A stretch of DNA of 32,564 nt, from contig CAJQQZ010000073.1 of NCBI GenBank assembly GCA_905480575.1, positions 1-32,564 on the forward strand. The letters are read 5' to 3'. The notes under the pieces were generated by a model. It saw only the letters and a program-made list of their open reading frames with translations. It ran no database searches and was not told where the DNA came from. A program made the position numbers and the translations under genes. This DNA is from an uncultured Alphaproteobacteria bacterium (GTDB lineage: Bacteria; Pseudomonadota; Alphaproteobacteria; UBA7985; CAJQQZ01). Below are positions 25,018-32,564 of the stretch, piece by piece (position 1 is the stretch's first letter; each line of letters opens with the position of its first letter).

Positions 25018-26765
25018 TAACGCATCTCCTTGAGCGGCTCGACCCCCATGATAGCTAAGCCCGATGCAATCACATGAGCTGTCGCTTTAGCTAGGGCCAA
25101 ACGCGCTTTTGTTAAATCTTCGTCCCCTTGAACAACGACCCTAAGCGTCGCATTCTTGTTTCCAGTGCTGTACCAACGTTGGAAAGCAGCGGAGACGTCA
25201 TTCAAATAGAATGCAATCCTGTGTGGCTCCCGAGCTTTTGCTGAACTCTCAACAACTCTAGGCCATGCCGTTAGTTGCTTAATGAGGCTCAGTTCTTCGG
25301 ATTCGCCAAGTAAATCCAGATTCGCACCAAGTAATTCTGTATCATTTATTTCGAGATCAGGCAATAAATCTCGAGTCATTTTGAATAATGCTTCTATTCT
25401 TGCATTTGCATAATGCAAATACCACACCGGATTATCGGGTGAAGACTGTATAACCAGATCCAAATCGAAGTCTAAAGGTGCATCCGGCTTTCTGGTTAAC
25501 ATCAAAAAGCGAACGATGTCTTTTCCGACTTCTTCCACCACCTCACTCAAAGTGATAAAGTTTCCAGACCGCTTTGACATCTTTACCTGCTCGCCACCTC
25601 TGGTCAATTTGACGAGGTTACACAGCAGAATATCGAGGCTGCCCTCTTTATCTGTCATTGCCTGAACGGCGGCTTTCATGCGCTTGACGTAGCCACCATG
25701 GTCAACACCGAAGATGTCAACCATCTCCACAAAACCACGCTCGTGCTTGTCGAAGTGATAGGCGACATCATTGGCAAAGTAAGTCCAGCTGCCGTCTGAT
25801 TTCTGAACAGGTCTATCGACATCATCACCAAAATCTGTCGCTTTGAAGAGCCATTGTTCTCTTGGCTCCCAGTCTTCCGGTGCTTTTCCTTTTGGTGGTT
25901 CAAGAGTGCCACGGTACATGACGCCTTTTTCATCCATCATCTGGAAGGCGCGCTCCACCGCACCACTTTTAACCAACGCTTTTTCGGAACTGAAAGTCTG
26001 AACAATATCAAGCTTTGCTAAATCTTCCTTAATTTTCACGACCATGGCGTCTGAAGCAAAATCGCGGACAACGGGCAACCATTCGGCTTCGTCTGCCTTT
26101 AGCCACTTGTCGCCGTCTCTGGCTTTCAGATTCTCGCCGACCTCTACCAAATAGTCTCCAGGATAGAAGCCCTCCGGGATTGAGATTTCCTCGCCGAAGG
26201 CTTCGCGGTAACGCAGGTATGATGACCGAGCCAATGTGTCGATCTGTGAACCTGCATCGTTGATGTAGTATTCTTTGGTGACATCGTATCCAGCTTTGGC
26301 AAGTAAGTTCGCCAAAGCATCACCGATCACAGCACCACGGGCATGCGCGATGTGCAGTGGTCCGGTTGGGTTAGCCGAGACATATTCGACATTGATTTTG
26401 GTCTGCTCGCCAATAGTGGAATCACCATAACCGCGCCCTTGGTCCAATATCTTACCTACTTGCGCTGTCCAAAAATCTTTGTTGAGCTTCATATTAATGA
26501 AACCAGGGCCAGCAACGTCGACTTCCGCCACTTCTGGCCAGAGCCTGATTTTCTCAGCGAGTTTTTCGGCTAAGTCCCTTGGCTTCAGACCAGCAGGCTT
26601 GGCGAGCACCATTGCTGCATTGGTGGCAACATCCCCGTGGCTTGCATCACGCGGAGGCTCAACGGCAACACGGCTCAAACTGATATCGGACGATAAATCG
26701 CCTGAAGTTTGCAACTGGTTCAATTCATTGAGCAGCAATTGCTGAAAATGCGCAAATAGGTTCAT
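25017..26765 (-). CDS. argS: Arginine--tRNA ligase
   Basis: This class I synthetase charges tRNA-Arg. The 582-residue protein begins with the arginyl-specific N-terminal domain and continues with NVEYVSANPTGPLHIAHARG (HIGH-type motif HIAH at 138-141). VKMSKRSGNFITL is the KMSKS-type loop, and the alpha-helical anticodon-binding domain forms the C-terminus (FYLNDVSAAFQRWYSTGNKN). All blocks are present. It lies 48 bases from dgt and directly abuts the SPOR gene. Confidence 0.97.
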   Translation of the reverse strand: MNLFAHFQQLLLNELNQLQTSGDLSSDISLSRVAVEPPRDASHGDVATNAAMVLAKPAGLKPRDLAEKLAEKIRLWPEVAEVDVAGPGFINMKLNKDFWTAQVGKILDQGRGYGDSTIGEQTKINVEYVSANPTGPLHIAHARGAVIGDALANLLAKAGYDVTKEYYINDAGSQIDTLARSSYLRYREAFGEEISIPEGFYPGDYLVEVGENLKARDGDKWLKADEAEWLPVVRDFASDAMVVKIKEDLAKLDIVQTFSSEKALVKSGAVERAFQMMDEKGVMYRGTLEPPKGKAPEDWEPREQWLFKATDFGDDVDRPVQKSDGSWTYFANDVAYHFDKHERGFVEMVDIFGVDHGGYVKRMKAAVQAMTDKEGSLDILLCNLVKLTRGGEQVKMSKRSGNFITLSEVVEEVGKDIVRFLMLTRKPDAPLDFDLDLVIQSSPDNPVWYLHYANARIEALFKMTRDLLPDLEINDTELLGANLDLLGESEELSLIKQLTAWPRVVESSAKAREPHRIAFYLNDVSAAFQRWYSTGNKNATLRVVVQGDEDLTKARLALAKATAHVIASGLAIMGVEPLKEMR

Positions 26766-26813
26766 GACTCTAGCTTTGGTAAATCGGTTAAAGTTGGTCT
26801 TAGCTATTCGAAC

Positions 26814-27983
26814 TTAAGTTCGGGAATAGACATCAAATAATCGGCGATGCTCTTCTAGTGCGAATCTGTCGGTCATACCAGCAATATAATCGCAGACCAG
26901 CCTTGCGCGTGCTTGCTCGTCACTCTTATCCCCCAGAAAGGTCCAATCTTGGGGCAAGTTCTGCGGCTCGTTCATGAAGTACTCAAACAGCTCTTTGGTG
27001 GCTGATTGCACTTGCGCCATCATTTTGTTTACTCTGTGATGACGATACATGCGCGTAAAGAGAAACTCTCGTAAGATCCGATCATTGTCCTTCATGGCGT
27101 CAGACATGGCAACGAATGTCACACCGGCAGAGCGAATGTCAGCAACTGATTGTGGCTCCCGCTCCTTCAACTTTGCCGTTGTGCAATCGACAACATCAGT
27201 GACCATATAATTGATCATCCTTCGGACCAACTCAAATGTCCGCCGCTCTGTTGCCAATCCGGGATACAATCCATCGACCTCGGCCAGAAGATCGGCAATT
27301 AGGGGGACGACCCGCAGTTCATCCAGCTCAAACAACCCTGCCCTCACACCATCATCGATATCATGATTGTTGTAGGCGATATCATCCGCCAAGGCCGCGA
27401 CTTGAGCCTCCAGCGATGAATGGCTGGTCAGTTCAAGCGGCCAATCTTCATCCAACCTGGCAATCGATGGTGGTGCCTGATGAAGCGGCCCGTTATGTTT
27501 GGCGATACCTTCAATCGCTTCCCAAGTCAGGTTTAATCCGTCATGGGCTCCATAGCGATGCTCAAGAAACGTCAGAATTCGAATGGCTTGTTCATTGTGA
27601 TCGAAACCTGTCTCAACACCTGAAGCCTTCATCATCTCGTCAAGAGAACGCTCCCCAGCGTGCCCGAACGGTGGATGGCCCAAATCGTGAGCCAGCGCTA
27701 AGGCCTCGCCCAAGTCTTCATTCAACTCGAGGGTTCTACAAAGAGATCGAGCAATCTGAGCAACTTCCAAAGAATGGGTCAGTCTTGTCCGAAAGTAATC
27801 ACCCTCATGGTAGACAAAGACTTGTGTTTTGAACTTCAGCTTCCGAAAGGCAGCAGAATGTATGATCCTGTCGCGGTCCCGTTGAAACGAGTTGCGGTCG
27901 GCGGAGCTTTCCTGTTCGTAGAAGCGGCCACGGCTTTGTTCTGGGTGAGAAGCGTAAGTTTTTAGCTCGAACGGATAGGTCAT
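26814..27983 (-). CDS. dgt: Deoxyguanosinetriphosphate triphosphohydrolase-like protein (HD domain)
   Basis: dGTPases of this family cut dNTPs to nucleoside and triphosphate, keeping precursor pools in check. The 389-residue protein has the signature KLKFKTQVFVYHEGDYFRTRLTHSLEVAQIARSL, then LALAHDLGHPPFGHAGE with the HD pair, and later ALADDIAYNNHDIDDG for the remaining metal ligand. This is the shorter, non-E. coli type usual in alphaproteobacteria, where substrate range is broader. It is divergent from erpA, with 85 bases between the starts, and upstream of argS, a conserved order (dgt-argS-SPOR). Confidence 0.94.
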   Translation of the reverse strand: MTYPFELKTYASHPEQSRGRFYEQESSADRNSFQRDRDRIIHSAAFRKLKFKTQVFVYHEGDYFRTRLTHSLEVAQIARSLCRTLELNEDLGEALALAHDLGHPPFGHAGERSLDEMMKASGVETGFDHNEQAIRILTFLEHRYGAHDGLNLTWEAIEGIAKHNGPLHQAPPSIARLDEDWPLELTSHSSLEAQVAALADDIAYNNHDIDDGVRAGLFELDELRVVPLIADLLAEVDGLYPGLATERRTFELVRRMINYMVTDVVDCTTAKLKEREPQSVADIRSAGVTFVAMSDAMKDNDRILREFLFTRMYRHHRVNKMMAQVQSATKELFEYFMNEPQNLPQDWTFLGDKSDEQARARLVCDYIAGMTDRFALEEHRRLFDVYSRT

Positions 27984-28068
27984 AAAATCTTATAACTTGG
28001 CAAGTCGACACTTAGACCCTACATCTTAGGTCAATCTCTTGCCCGGCTAACTATCATGAACCGTTAAG

Positions 28069-28407
28069 ATGACCCAAAGAAAAGTTACCCTATCCGAAAG
28101 CGCCGCTAAACGTGTGGCACACCTGCGCGCCTTAGAAGGCGACCCAACGCTCATGCTGCGGGTCGAAATCAACGGCGGCGGCTGCTCTGGTTTCCAGTAC
28201 AAGATCGATTTCGACAATCAAGTCAAAGAAGATGATCATAAGTTCGAGCGTGATGGTGTGTTCCTGCTGGTCGACGACGTCTCTTTAGATTTGATGAACG
28301 GTGCAGAAGTAGACTATGTTGAAGAACTGATTGGCTCATCCTTTCAGATCACCAATCCCAATGCCACGGCTTCCTGTGGCTGCGGCACCTCTTTCAACAT
28401 TATGTAA
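28069..28407 (+). CDS. erpA: Iron-sulfur cluster insertion protein ErpA (A-type carrier)
   Basis: A-type carriers pass Fe-S clusters to apo-enzymes. The 112-residue protein has the three invariant cysteines: Cys39 in GGGCSGF, and Cys103 and Cys105 in ASCGCGTSFNIM. The fold is complete. ErpA versus IscA cannot be decided from sequence alone, but the erpA/dgt/xthA neighbourhood is the standard alphaproteobacterial erpA setting. First gene of the plus-strand group erpA-xthA-rhomboid. ATG28069 has no clear Shine-Dalgarno sequence. Confidence 0.9.
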   Translation: MTQRKVTLSESAAKRVAHLRALEGDPTLMLRVEINGGGCSGFQYKIDFDNQVKEDDHKFERDGVFLLVDDVSLDLMNGAEVDYVEELIGSSFQITNPNATASCGCGTSFNIM

Positions 28408-28419
28408 GTCTGAGCTTTA

Positions 28420-29199
28420 ATGACAACGATTGCTACCTGGAACGTAAACTCTGTCCGCGCCCGTATCGAGAATATCAAGACTTGGCTAGAGAAAGCCAGC
28501 CCTGACATCTTGTTGATGCAGGAAATCAAATGTCAGGACGAGCAGTTTCCCGCTCACGAGTTTGAAGCCATGGGCTATCACTGTTTGATCAAAGGTCAAA
28601 AATCCTATCACGGTGTTGCTATTCTATCGAAGCAAGAACCCACGTTGATCATGAACCGCCTGCCAGGCGAAGACGAAGATGAGCAAGCCCGCTATCTAGA
28701 AGCCGACGTTGGCGGTATCAGAGCAGCCTGCCTCTACCTTCCAAATGGCAATCCCATCGCGACGGAGAAATATCCCTACAAGCTCCGTTGGATGGAACGT
28801 CTGCGCAAACGCATGAGCGATCTTCTGGCCGAGGAAATCCCAGCTGTCTTCGGTGGCGACTATAATGTTTGCCCCACTGACGATGACTGTTATGATCCAG
28901 TTGGTTTCTCAAACGATGCGCTGTGTCAGCCTGAAAGTCGTGCCGCATTCCGTTCAATGTTGAACCTCGGCATGACGGAAGCTTTCCGCACGGTCAACAA
29001 AACGCCTCACACCTATTCCTATTGGGATTATACCGGTGGTGCCTACCAAAAGGACCATGGTGTTAGAATTGACCACTTCCTGATGACACCCCAAGCCGCC
29101 GACATGATGGAAGATTGTGTTATCGACCGTGAGCCAAGAGCGCAGACCAAAGCGTCGGACCACACACCTGTCATTCTCACACTCAAAGACCCAGCCTAA
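28420..29199 (+). CDS. xthA: Exodeoxyribonuclease III
   Basis: This AP endonuclease and 3'-exonuclease repairs base-excision sites. At 259 residues it has WNVNSVRAR near the N-terminus, ILLMQEIKCQDEQFP with the metal-binding Glu, GGDYNVCPTDDD with the Asp/Asn pair, RIDHFLMT and the terminal catalytic SDHTPVILTL. All catalytic positions of the XthA family are intact. It lies 12 bases after erpA and 3 before the rhomboid gene, so the three are probably one transcript. Confidence 0.96.
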   Translation: MTTIATWNVNSVRARIENIKTWLEKASPDILLMQEIKCQDEQFPAHEFEAMGYHCLIKGQKSYHGVAILSKQEPTLIMNRLPGEDEDEQARYLEADVGGIRAACLYLPNGNPIATEKYPYKLRWMERLRKRMSDLLAEEIPAVFGGDYNVCPTDDDCYDPVGFSNDALCQPESRAAFRSMLNLGMTEAFRTVNKTPHTYSYWDYTGGAYQKDHGVRIDHFLMTPQAADMMEDCVIDREPRAQTKASDHTPVILTLKDPA

Positions 29200-29202
29200 G
29201 CC

Positions 29203-30069
29203 TTGTTCCTGGTCATCAACGATAGGAACCCGCGCAAGTTCGTTGATACGCCCTATGTGAACTGGGGCATTATCTTTGTCTGTGTCATGGTGGCGATTTG
29301 GCAGCTTGGCCTTTCGACGGGTGAAGAAAATCATATCATCCGAACCTATGGCCTGGTGCCAAAGGACTTGGTGGGTTTAGAGGTGTCAGCGATACTGGCT
29401 TTAGTCTCCTCTCAGTTTCTCCATGATGGTTTCATGCATCTCGCTTTCAATATGTGGTTCCTCCATACTTTTGGCGACAATATTGAAGACTCAATGGGCC
29501 ATGCCAAATATCTGGCTTTCTATCTCATCGGTGGCATTTTAGCAGCAATCGCTCATTTCCTTTCGGTTAGCCAATCCGGCATTCCGCTTATTGGTGCGAG
29601 TGGCGCGATTTCTGCGGTTGTGGGGGCCTACTTTGTTCTACACCCCCGCGCCCGTATTAGAGTCCTGATCGTCATAATCCCAATTTATTTATCCGCTCGA
29701 ATTCTCATCGGCGGCTGGTTCGCACTACAGCTTTTTTCTGCATTCGGAGACAGCTCGAGTTCAGGAGGTGTGGCTTTCTGGGCTCATGTTGGCGGCTTCA
29801 TTGCAGGCATGGCTTTGGTCAAATTTTTTGCCCGTCCAGAAATAAAACTTTGGCCCAGCAAGGAAGAAGACGAAGACCTTCGATCCTGGTTGGAATACAA
29901 GGGGCTGAAAAAGAAGAAACCTGAAATCATTCGCGCTCAAGGCCCCTGGCGCAAAGAGCCGGATGCCGTTGTCATAGAAGAAGGGCAAAGCCCGTGGATT
30001 ATTCCAAAACCTGATCCACGAGAACGCAATCGCCCCCGATCAATGTTGCCCGAGAACCCAAGAAAATAG
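29203..30069 (+). CDS. Rhomboid family intramembrane serine protease
   Basis: Rhomboids cut within membrane spans of their substrates. The 288-residue protein has the GxSG motif GASGAIS with Ser133, and FWAHVGGFIAGM with catalytic His195. The stabilising HLAFNMWFLHTFGDNIED is in the second span. Six core spans are followed by a hydrophilic C-terminal tail from about residue 215 with many Lys, Glu and Pro. The start is TTG29203: the N-terminus MFLVINDRNPRKFVDTPYVN matches the family start and no better start codon is present. The substrate is unknown. Confidence 0.93.
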   Translation: MFLVINDRNPRKFVDTPYVNWGIIFVCVMVAIWQLGLSTGEENHIIRTYGLVPKDLVGLEVSAILALVSSQFLHDGFMHLAFNMWFLHTFGDNIEDSMGHAKYLAFYLIGGILAAIAHFLSVSQSGIPLIGASGAISAVVGAYFVLHPRARIRVLIVIIPIYLSARILIGGWFALQLFSAFGDSSSSGGVAFWAHVGGFIAGMALVKFFARPEIKLWPSKEEDEDLRSWLEYKGLKKKKPEIIRAQGPWRKEPDAVVIEEGQSPWIIPKPDPRERNRPRSMLPENPRK

Positions 30070-30159
30070 ACAAATCTTTAGTTTAATATCTAAGAAAACA
30101 GAAATACTCGCGCGAATCGACAACAACTTTTGAGAGCAAAACCCCAACAAAAGACAACC

Positions 30160-30178
30160 GAGGCTACAGTATAGCCTC
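30160..30178. terminator. Hairpin between convergent rhomboid and DUF7768 genes
   Basis: GAGGCTA-CAGTA-TAGCCTC forms a 7-bp stem with a 5-base loop. It overlaps the stop codon of the minus-strand gene. The downstream T tract on the minus strand is interrupted, so a bidirectional terminator is possible but weakly supported. Confidence 0.4.
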
Positions 30179-30622
30179 CTGCTGGGAAAATTGGGCTGTC
30201 TGAAGAGAAACAGCCTGAGAGCCAGAAACATCAGCCTTCAACGATTGCAGTTCATCGCAAAGGTCAGGGTAGCTTTTGTCATCAAATGCCACGCGAACTG
30301 GTCCAATTTCGCTTTTCAATGAAATGATTTCAACCCGTGCTGAATGAGACATTGCCTTTTCAATATCAGCTTCCATTTCGGAAGACAGCCCCCGGTCTAC
30401 GAAGACAGTTACAACGTCAGCTTCCTTGATGTACTCTTCGTTGGCGTTAAACCGCATTTTGCGATCGCCAGGCACGCGATCATCCAAAACCTCGCCGTAT
30501 AGGAGCTGACCTACAAAAGGCGCCATCTCGCTTTCGAGACACCACCTCATCGCTTCTCTTGCGTAAGCCACGTCCAATTCCTTCTCCTCGGAAAAGGGGG
30601 AAATGATCAGCGCTCTCTTCAT
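30164..30622 (-). CDS. DUF7768 / nucleoside 2-deoxyribosyltransferase-like protein
   Basis: This 152-residue protein begins with LIISPFSEEKELDVAYAREAMRWCLESEMAPFVGQLLY, and EVLDDRVPGDRKMRFNANEEYIKEADVVTVFVDRGLSSEM follows. That pattern (SP at the nucleotide loop, VAYAR, APF..QLLY, VLDD) is typical of DUF7768/DUF4406 proteins in the nucleoside 2-deoxyribosyltransferase superfamily, which are common on phages and islands. The enzymatic activity of this branch is unproven. The last 30 residues are Ser/Gln-rich. It is divergent from luxR with 236 AT-rich bases between the two, which could hold regulatory sites for both. Confidence 0.72.
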   Translation of the reverse strand: MKRALIISPFSEEKELDVAYAREAMRWCLESEMAPFVGQLLYGEVLDDRVPGDRKMRFNANEEYIKEADVVTVFVDRGLSSEMEADIEKAMSHSARVEIISLKSEIGPVRVAFDDKSYPDLCDELQSLKADVSGSQAVSLQTAQFSQQEAIL

Positions 30623-30806
30623 AGTGAAAAACCTTCTCTTGGCAAAGAGTCATTGCTCAAAGCCGTAAAATCAACTGTATTCTCAAACACTGCCGTAAAA
30701 TAATCTTGAATTTTAATGTATTTTTGCGACTTCTTGAGCCACAGTCTTCCAATCGGCATTGCCCGTTTCCATTAACAAGGACTAAAATCAAATTTGTATA
30801 TTTTTG

Positions 30807-30822
30807 TGTAGTTTTTTCTACA
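30807..30822. promoter_or_regulatory. Dyad TGTAG-N6-CTACA upstream of luxR
   Basis: A perfect inverted repeat with 5-base arms lies just before a TAATAT box (30831-30836) and 37 bases before the luxR ATG. The size suits a dimeric regulator, and LuxR-type sites are similar dyads of 16-20 bases, so this is a candidate operator. No direct evidence identifies the binding protein. Confidence 0.4.
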
Positions 30823-30858
30823 TTTACTGATAATATTGCATAGAGATAGGATTTTGTC

Positions 30859-31539
30859 ATGCATTTTTCAGTAACAAATACAGTTGACCAGAATTTTAAA
30901 ATTTTGATTGATGGTTCCACAGAGTTGGGATGCCCCTATCAATCATATGGTTGTTTGACTGGCAACGTTGGAATTCCCGGTAAAACACCTGCCGTTTTAC
31001 TTAATTATCCAGCTGCTTGGACGCAAAGATACTTCGAAAAGGAGTACTTCGCCATCGATCCCGTCATTCAAATACCGCCCCATCGCACGACTTCATTCCT
31101 TTGGTCAGAAATGACAGGACTTACGAAAGACCAAGTAACCTTGATGAGGGACGCAAAAAGCCATGGCTTGAGCGAAGGATTAGCTATTCAGTTGTTTGGC
31201 CCTTCAAGGACTCGATTTGTTGTCGGCTTTGCAACGGACGACCCAATATCAAAGGAAGCAGTAGATCAACTCGTGTCTTTGGCAACATCATTCCACACGG
31301 CCGTATTGCCATCGCTTAAAGTCGAGGGCGATACTACGGGAATGATACTGAATGCTAGACAAACAGAAATGCTACATTTGCTGGCACAATCCCCTGGATT
31401 AAGCCATCAAGAAATGGCGAATCACTTAAATATTACATTAGGTGCTGTTTCTAAGCGTTTGGAAAAATTGAGAATAATGTTTGGCGTAACGAAAGATACT
31501 GCTTTAGTCTCACAAGCGTTAACCAAGGGATTTATTTAA
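30859..31539 (+). CDS. LuxR-family quorum-sensing transcriptional regulator
   Basis: This 226-residue regulator has an autoinducer-binding domain (about 1-155) and a C-terminal helix-turn-helix (about 165-226). Ligand-pocket residues match the family: Trp54, Tyr58, Asp67, Pro68, Trp82 and the Gly of SHGLSEG. The DNA-binding domain is divergent: LNARQTEMLHLL holds the usual Glu170 and Leu174, but the recognition helix reads ITLGAVSKRLEKLR instead of SxxTVxxHxxxI. AGAGATAGGA provides a ribosome site about 10 bases before ATG30859. The gene is co-oriented with luxI, 68 bases away, and so is probably its cognate receptor. AT-rich composition suggests acquisition. Confidence 0.9.
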   Translation: MHFSVTNTVDQNFKILIDGSTELGCPYQSYGCLTGNVGIPGKTPAVLLNYPAAWTQRYFEKEYFAIDPVIQIPPHRTTSFLWSEMTGLTKDQVTLMRDAKSHGLSEGLAIQLFGPSRTRFVVGFATDDPISKEAVDQLVSLATSFHTAVLPSLKVEGDTTGMILNARQTEMLHLLAQSPGLSHQEMANHLNITLGAVSKRLEKLRIMFGVTKDTALVSQALTKGFI

Positions 31540-31607
31540 TATCCTATAAGACTATTTAATAATTTATTTAGAAGGGCAGATCTCAATTTTCGGGATCGAG
31601 TACAATT

Positions 31608-32303
31608 ATGTTTGAAAAAGTTATTTCCTGGGCAGATGCCGTTGACGACGGTGATCTGTGGATTTCCATGCATCAATTACGCAAACAAGAGTTTGTAGAC
31701 AGATTAGGTTATGACGTGCCAGAGGACGATGGTCTGGAATATGATCAATACGATACTCCTGCTGCACGCTATGCAATCGCCTACAATGATGACAGACGAG
31801 TCATTGGCACCATGCGTTTGACGCCAACTCTTAAACCCTACATGCTGAAAGATCTTTGGCCTGAACTCCTTCCTCCTGCCTTCGTGCCAAACAAATCGAT
31901 CTGGGAAGCTTCCAGGATTGTAATTAACAAAACAGATAACATGGCAGTTCGTAAAGAAGCTTTGATGCGGGTTCTAACTGTTTCTCAAAAATTCGGTATT
32001 GACAACAACATCAGCTCATTTATTGGCGTTATGTACCCTGGCATTTGGAGAGCTGCAATTTTGAGGAATGGTTGCCCAGCCACGAAGATAGCACAAATCA
32101 AACAGGGGGACAAAACCCTGCAATCTGGCAGCGTTCCGGTCTCAGAAGAGGCCTACCGAACTATGAAAAATCGCATCACTGATTTTACATCGACAAACAA
32201 GTTTGCGATTCCGAGCAGAAATACATCTTTGGCCATCGAGCCCGCCTTTGTTGTTTCACAGGATGGTTTGCCTAAGACGCCAGTTTCATCCCAGTCCCGC
32301 TAA
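31608..32303 (+). CDS. Acyl-homoserine-lactone synthase (LuxI family)
   Basis: LuxI-type enzymes join an acyl group to SAM and release an acyl-homoserine lactone signal. The 231-residue protein has the invariant Arg25, Phe29, Asp46, Asp49, Arg70, Glu100 and Arg103 of the family (LRKQEFVDRLGYDVP, LEYDQYDTP, GTMRLTP, WEASRIVI). The usual Trp of LGWDVP is Tyr35 here. The C-terminal region that contacts the acyl chain (about 130-231) is present but divergent, so chain length cannot be predicted. A weak dyad CTCAAT-N7-ATCGAG at 31582-31600 lies just before the start. The gene is next to luxR and the likely producer of its signal. Confidence 0.93.
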   Translation: MFEKVISWADAVDDGDLWISMHQLRKQEFVDRLGYDVPEDDGLEYDQYDTPAARYAIAYNDDRRVIGTMRLTPTLKPYMLKDLWPELLPPAFVPNKSIWEASRIVINKTDNMAVRKEALMRVLTVSQKFGIDNNISSFIGVMYPGIWRAAILRNGCPATKIAQIKQGDKTLQSGSVPVSEEAYRTMKNRITDFTSTNKFAIPSRNTSLAIEPAFVVSQDGLPKTPVSSQSR

Positions 32304-32314
32304 CCCGCAAAAAC

Positions 32315-32353
32315 TTAGAGCAGTTCTGCCAGTCTCGGCTTGAGCTGCTCTAA
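32315..32353. repeat. Inverted repeat downstream of luxI
   Basis: TTAGAGCAG at 32315-32323 and CTGCTCTAA at 32345-32353 are perfect reverse complements around a 21-base loop. No T tract follows, so I do not call it a terminator, although it sits between convergent coding ends. Confidence 0.45.
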
Positions 32354-32366
32354 ATCTTCCCCCAAG

Positions 32367-32432
32367 CTAAGCAACCTTGACGATCTGCTTTCCGACGTTA
32401 TGGCCGCGCAACATACGTTCAAACGCTAAAGC
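32367..32432 (-). pseudogene. 3' tip of an NADP-dependent oxidoreductase (medium-chain dehydrogenase) cut by an insertion
   Basis: The minus strand from 32432 to the TAG at 32369-32367 codes ALAFERMLRGHNVGKQIVKVA. This is the typical C-terminus of zinc-free medium-chain dehydrogenase/quinone reductase proteins (the AFE.ML.G.N.GKQ.VKV pattern). Homology stops at 32432, where IS630-type sequence begins. The rest of the gene is outside the window or lost. Confidence 0.65.
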
Positions 32433-32441
32433 ATTTCGGTT

Positions 32442-32564
32442 TTAATTTGATTGATATCCAGCGGCTTTGAAATAGTTGAAACATTCATCTGGTTCGAACA
32501 TGTAGCAGATATCTCCAATTGCCTTGAAGACTTCGGTAAAAGTTCTTGCTCCAATTCTTCTCAG
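32442..32564 (-). mobile_element. IS630-family transposase, C-terminal end (partial)
   Basis: The minus strand from the window edge to the TAA at 32444-32442 codes about 40 residues including RTFTEVFKAIGDICYMFEPDE and NYFKAAGY. That is the characteristic C-terminus of IS630-type DDE transposases (IGDIC.LF.P.EC.NYF.AAGY). The element continues past the window. The sequence just outside the stop, running to a TA at about 32427-32428 (TAAAGCATTTCGGTTTTAA), is likely its terminal repeat with the TA target used by this family. Confidence 0.8.

Noticed and set aside
27236-27832. Plus-strand frame opposite dgt.
   Set aside because: The dgt HD motifs are on the other strand; this frame is low complexity.
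30657-30920. Minus-strand 87-residue frame over the luxR promoter.
   Set aside because: It covers an AT-rich regulatory region, overlaps the start of luxR and has no domain.

Overview
The window reads as a chromosomal segment of a marine-type alphaproteobacterium (Hyphomicrobiales- or Rhodobacterales-like; I cannot fix the genus). The main evidence is the gene order argS, SPOR protein, scpA, scpB, tatA, tatB, tatC, serS, surE, pcm, LytM factor, DUF815 ATPase, yajC, secD, secF, Mth938-domain gene and squalene/phytoene-synthase-like gene, which is a typical alphaproteobacterial housekeeping arrangement. TrmFO instead of TrmA, ErpA/IscA and a LuxI/LuxR pair fit the same group.

Layout. 1-2173 is decaying DNA: an alpha/beta hydrolase lacking an intact 5' end, and a metallo-beta-lactamase-fold lipoprotein cut by one in-frame stop. 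2424-4527 holds a beta-propeller lipoprotein and a multi-pass membrane protein. 4599-5628 is an array of long imperfect palindromes with a GIY-YIG nuclease gene sitting in the middle. 5719-8512 carries trmFO, a TauE/SafE-type permease and an iron-type superoxide dismutase, closed by palindromic repeats and a rho-independent terminator.

8677-27983 is almost entirely on the minus strand and is the core of the window. It contains protein export (YajC-SecD-SecF, TatABC), two homologues of mitochondrial complex I assembly factors (NDUFAF3 and NDUFAF6 types), chromosome condensation (ScpA/ScpB), two aminoacyl-tRNA synthetases (SerS, ArgS), protein repair and nucleotide clean-up (Pcm, SurE, Dgt), and envelope factors (SPOR and LytM proteins). 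The DUF815 ATPase is the only plus-strand gene in this block. 28069-30069 is a plus-strand run of erpA, xthA and a rhomboid protease.

30164-32564 is AT-rich and accessory: a nucleoside-deoxyribosyltransferase-like DUF7768 protein, a LuxR-type regulator and a LuxI-type acyl-homoserine-lactone synthase. It ends with the 3' tip of an oxidoreductase gene abutting the 3' end of an IS630-type transposase that runs off the window.

The best candidates for something undescribed are the GIY-YIG/palindrome array, the opposite-charge cytoplasmic tails of TatB and TatC, and the lux region with its dyads and the adjacent DUF7768 gene. No RNA genes or CRISPR arrays were seen.
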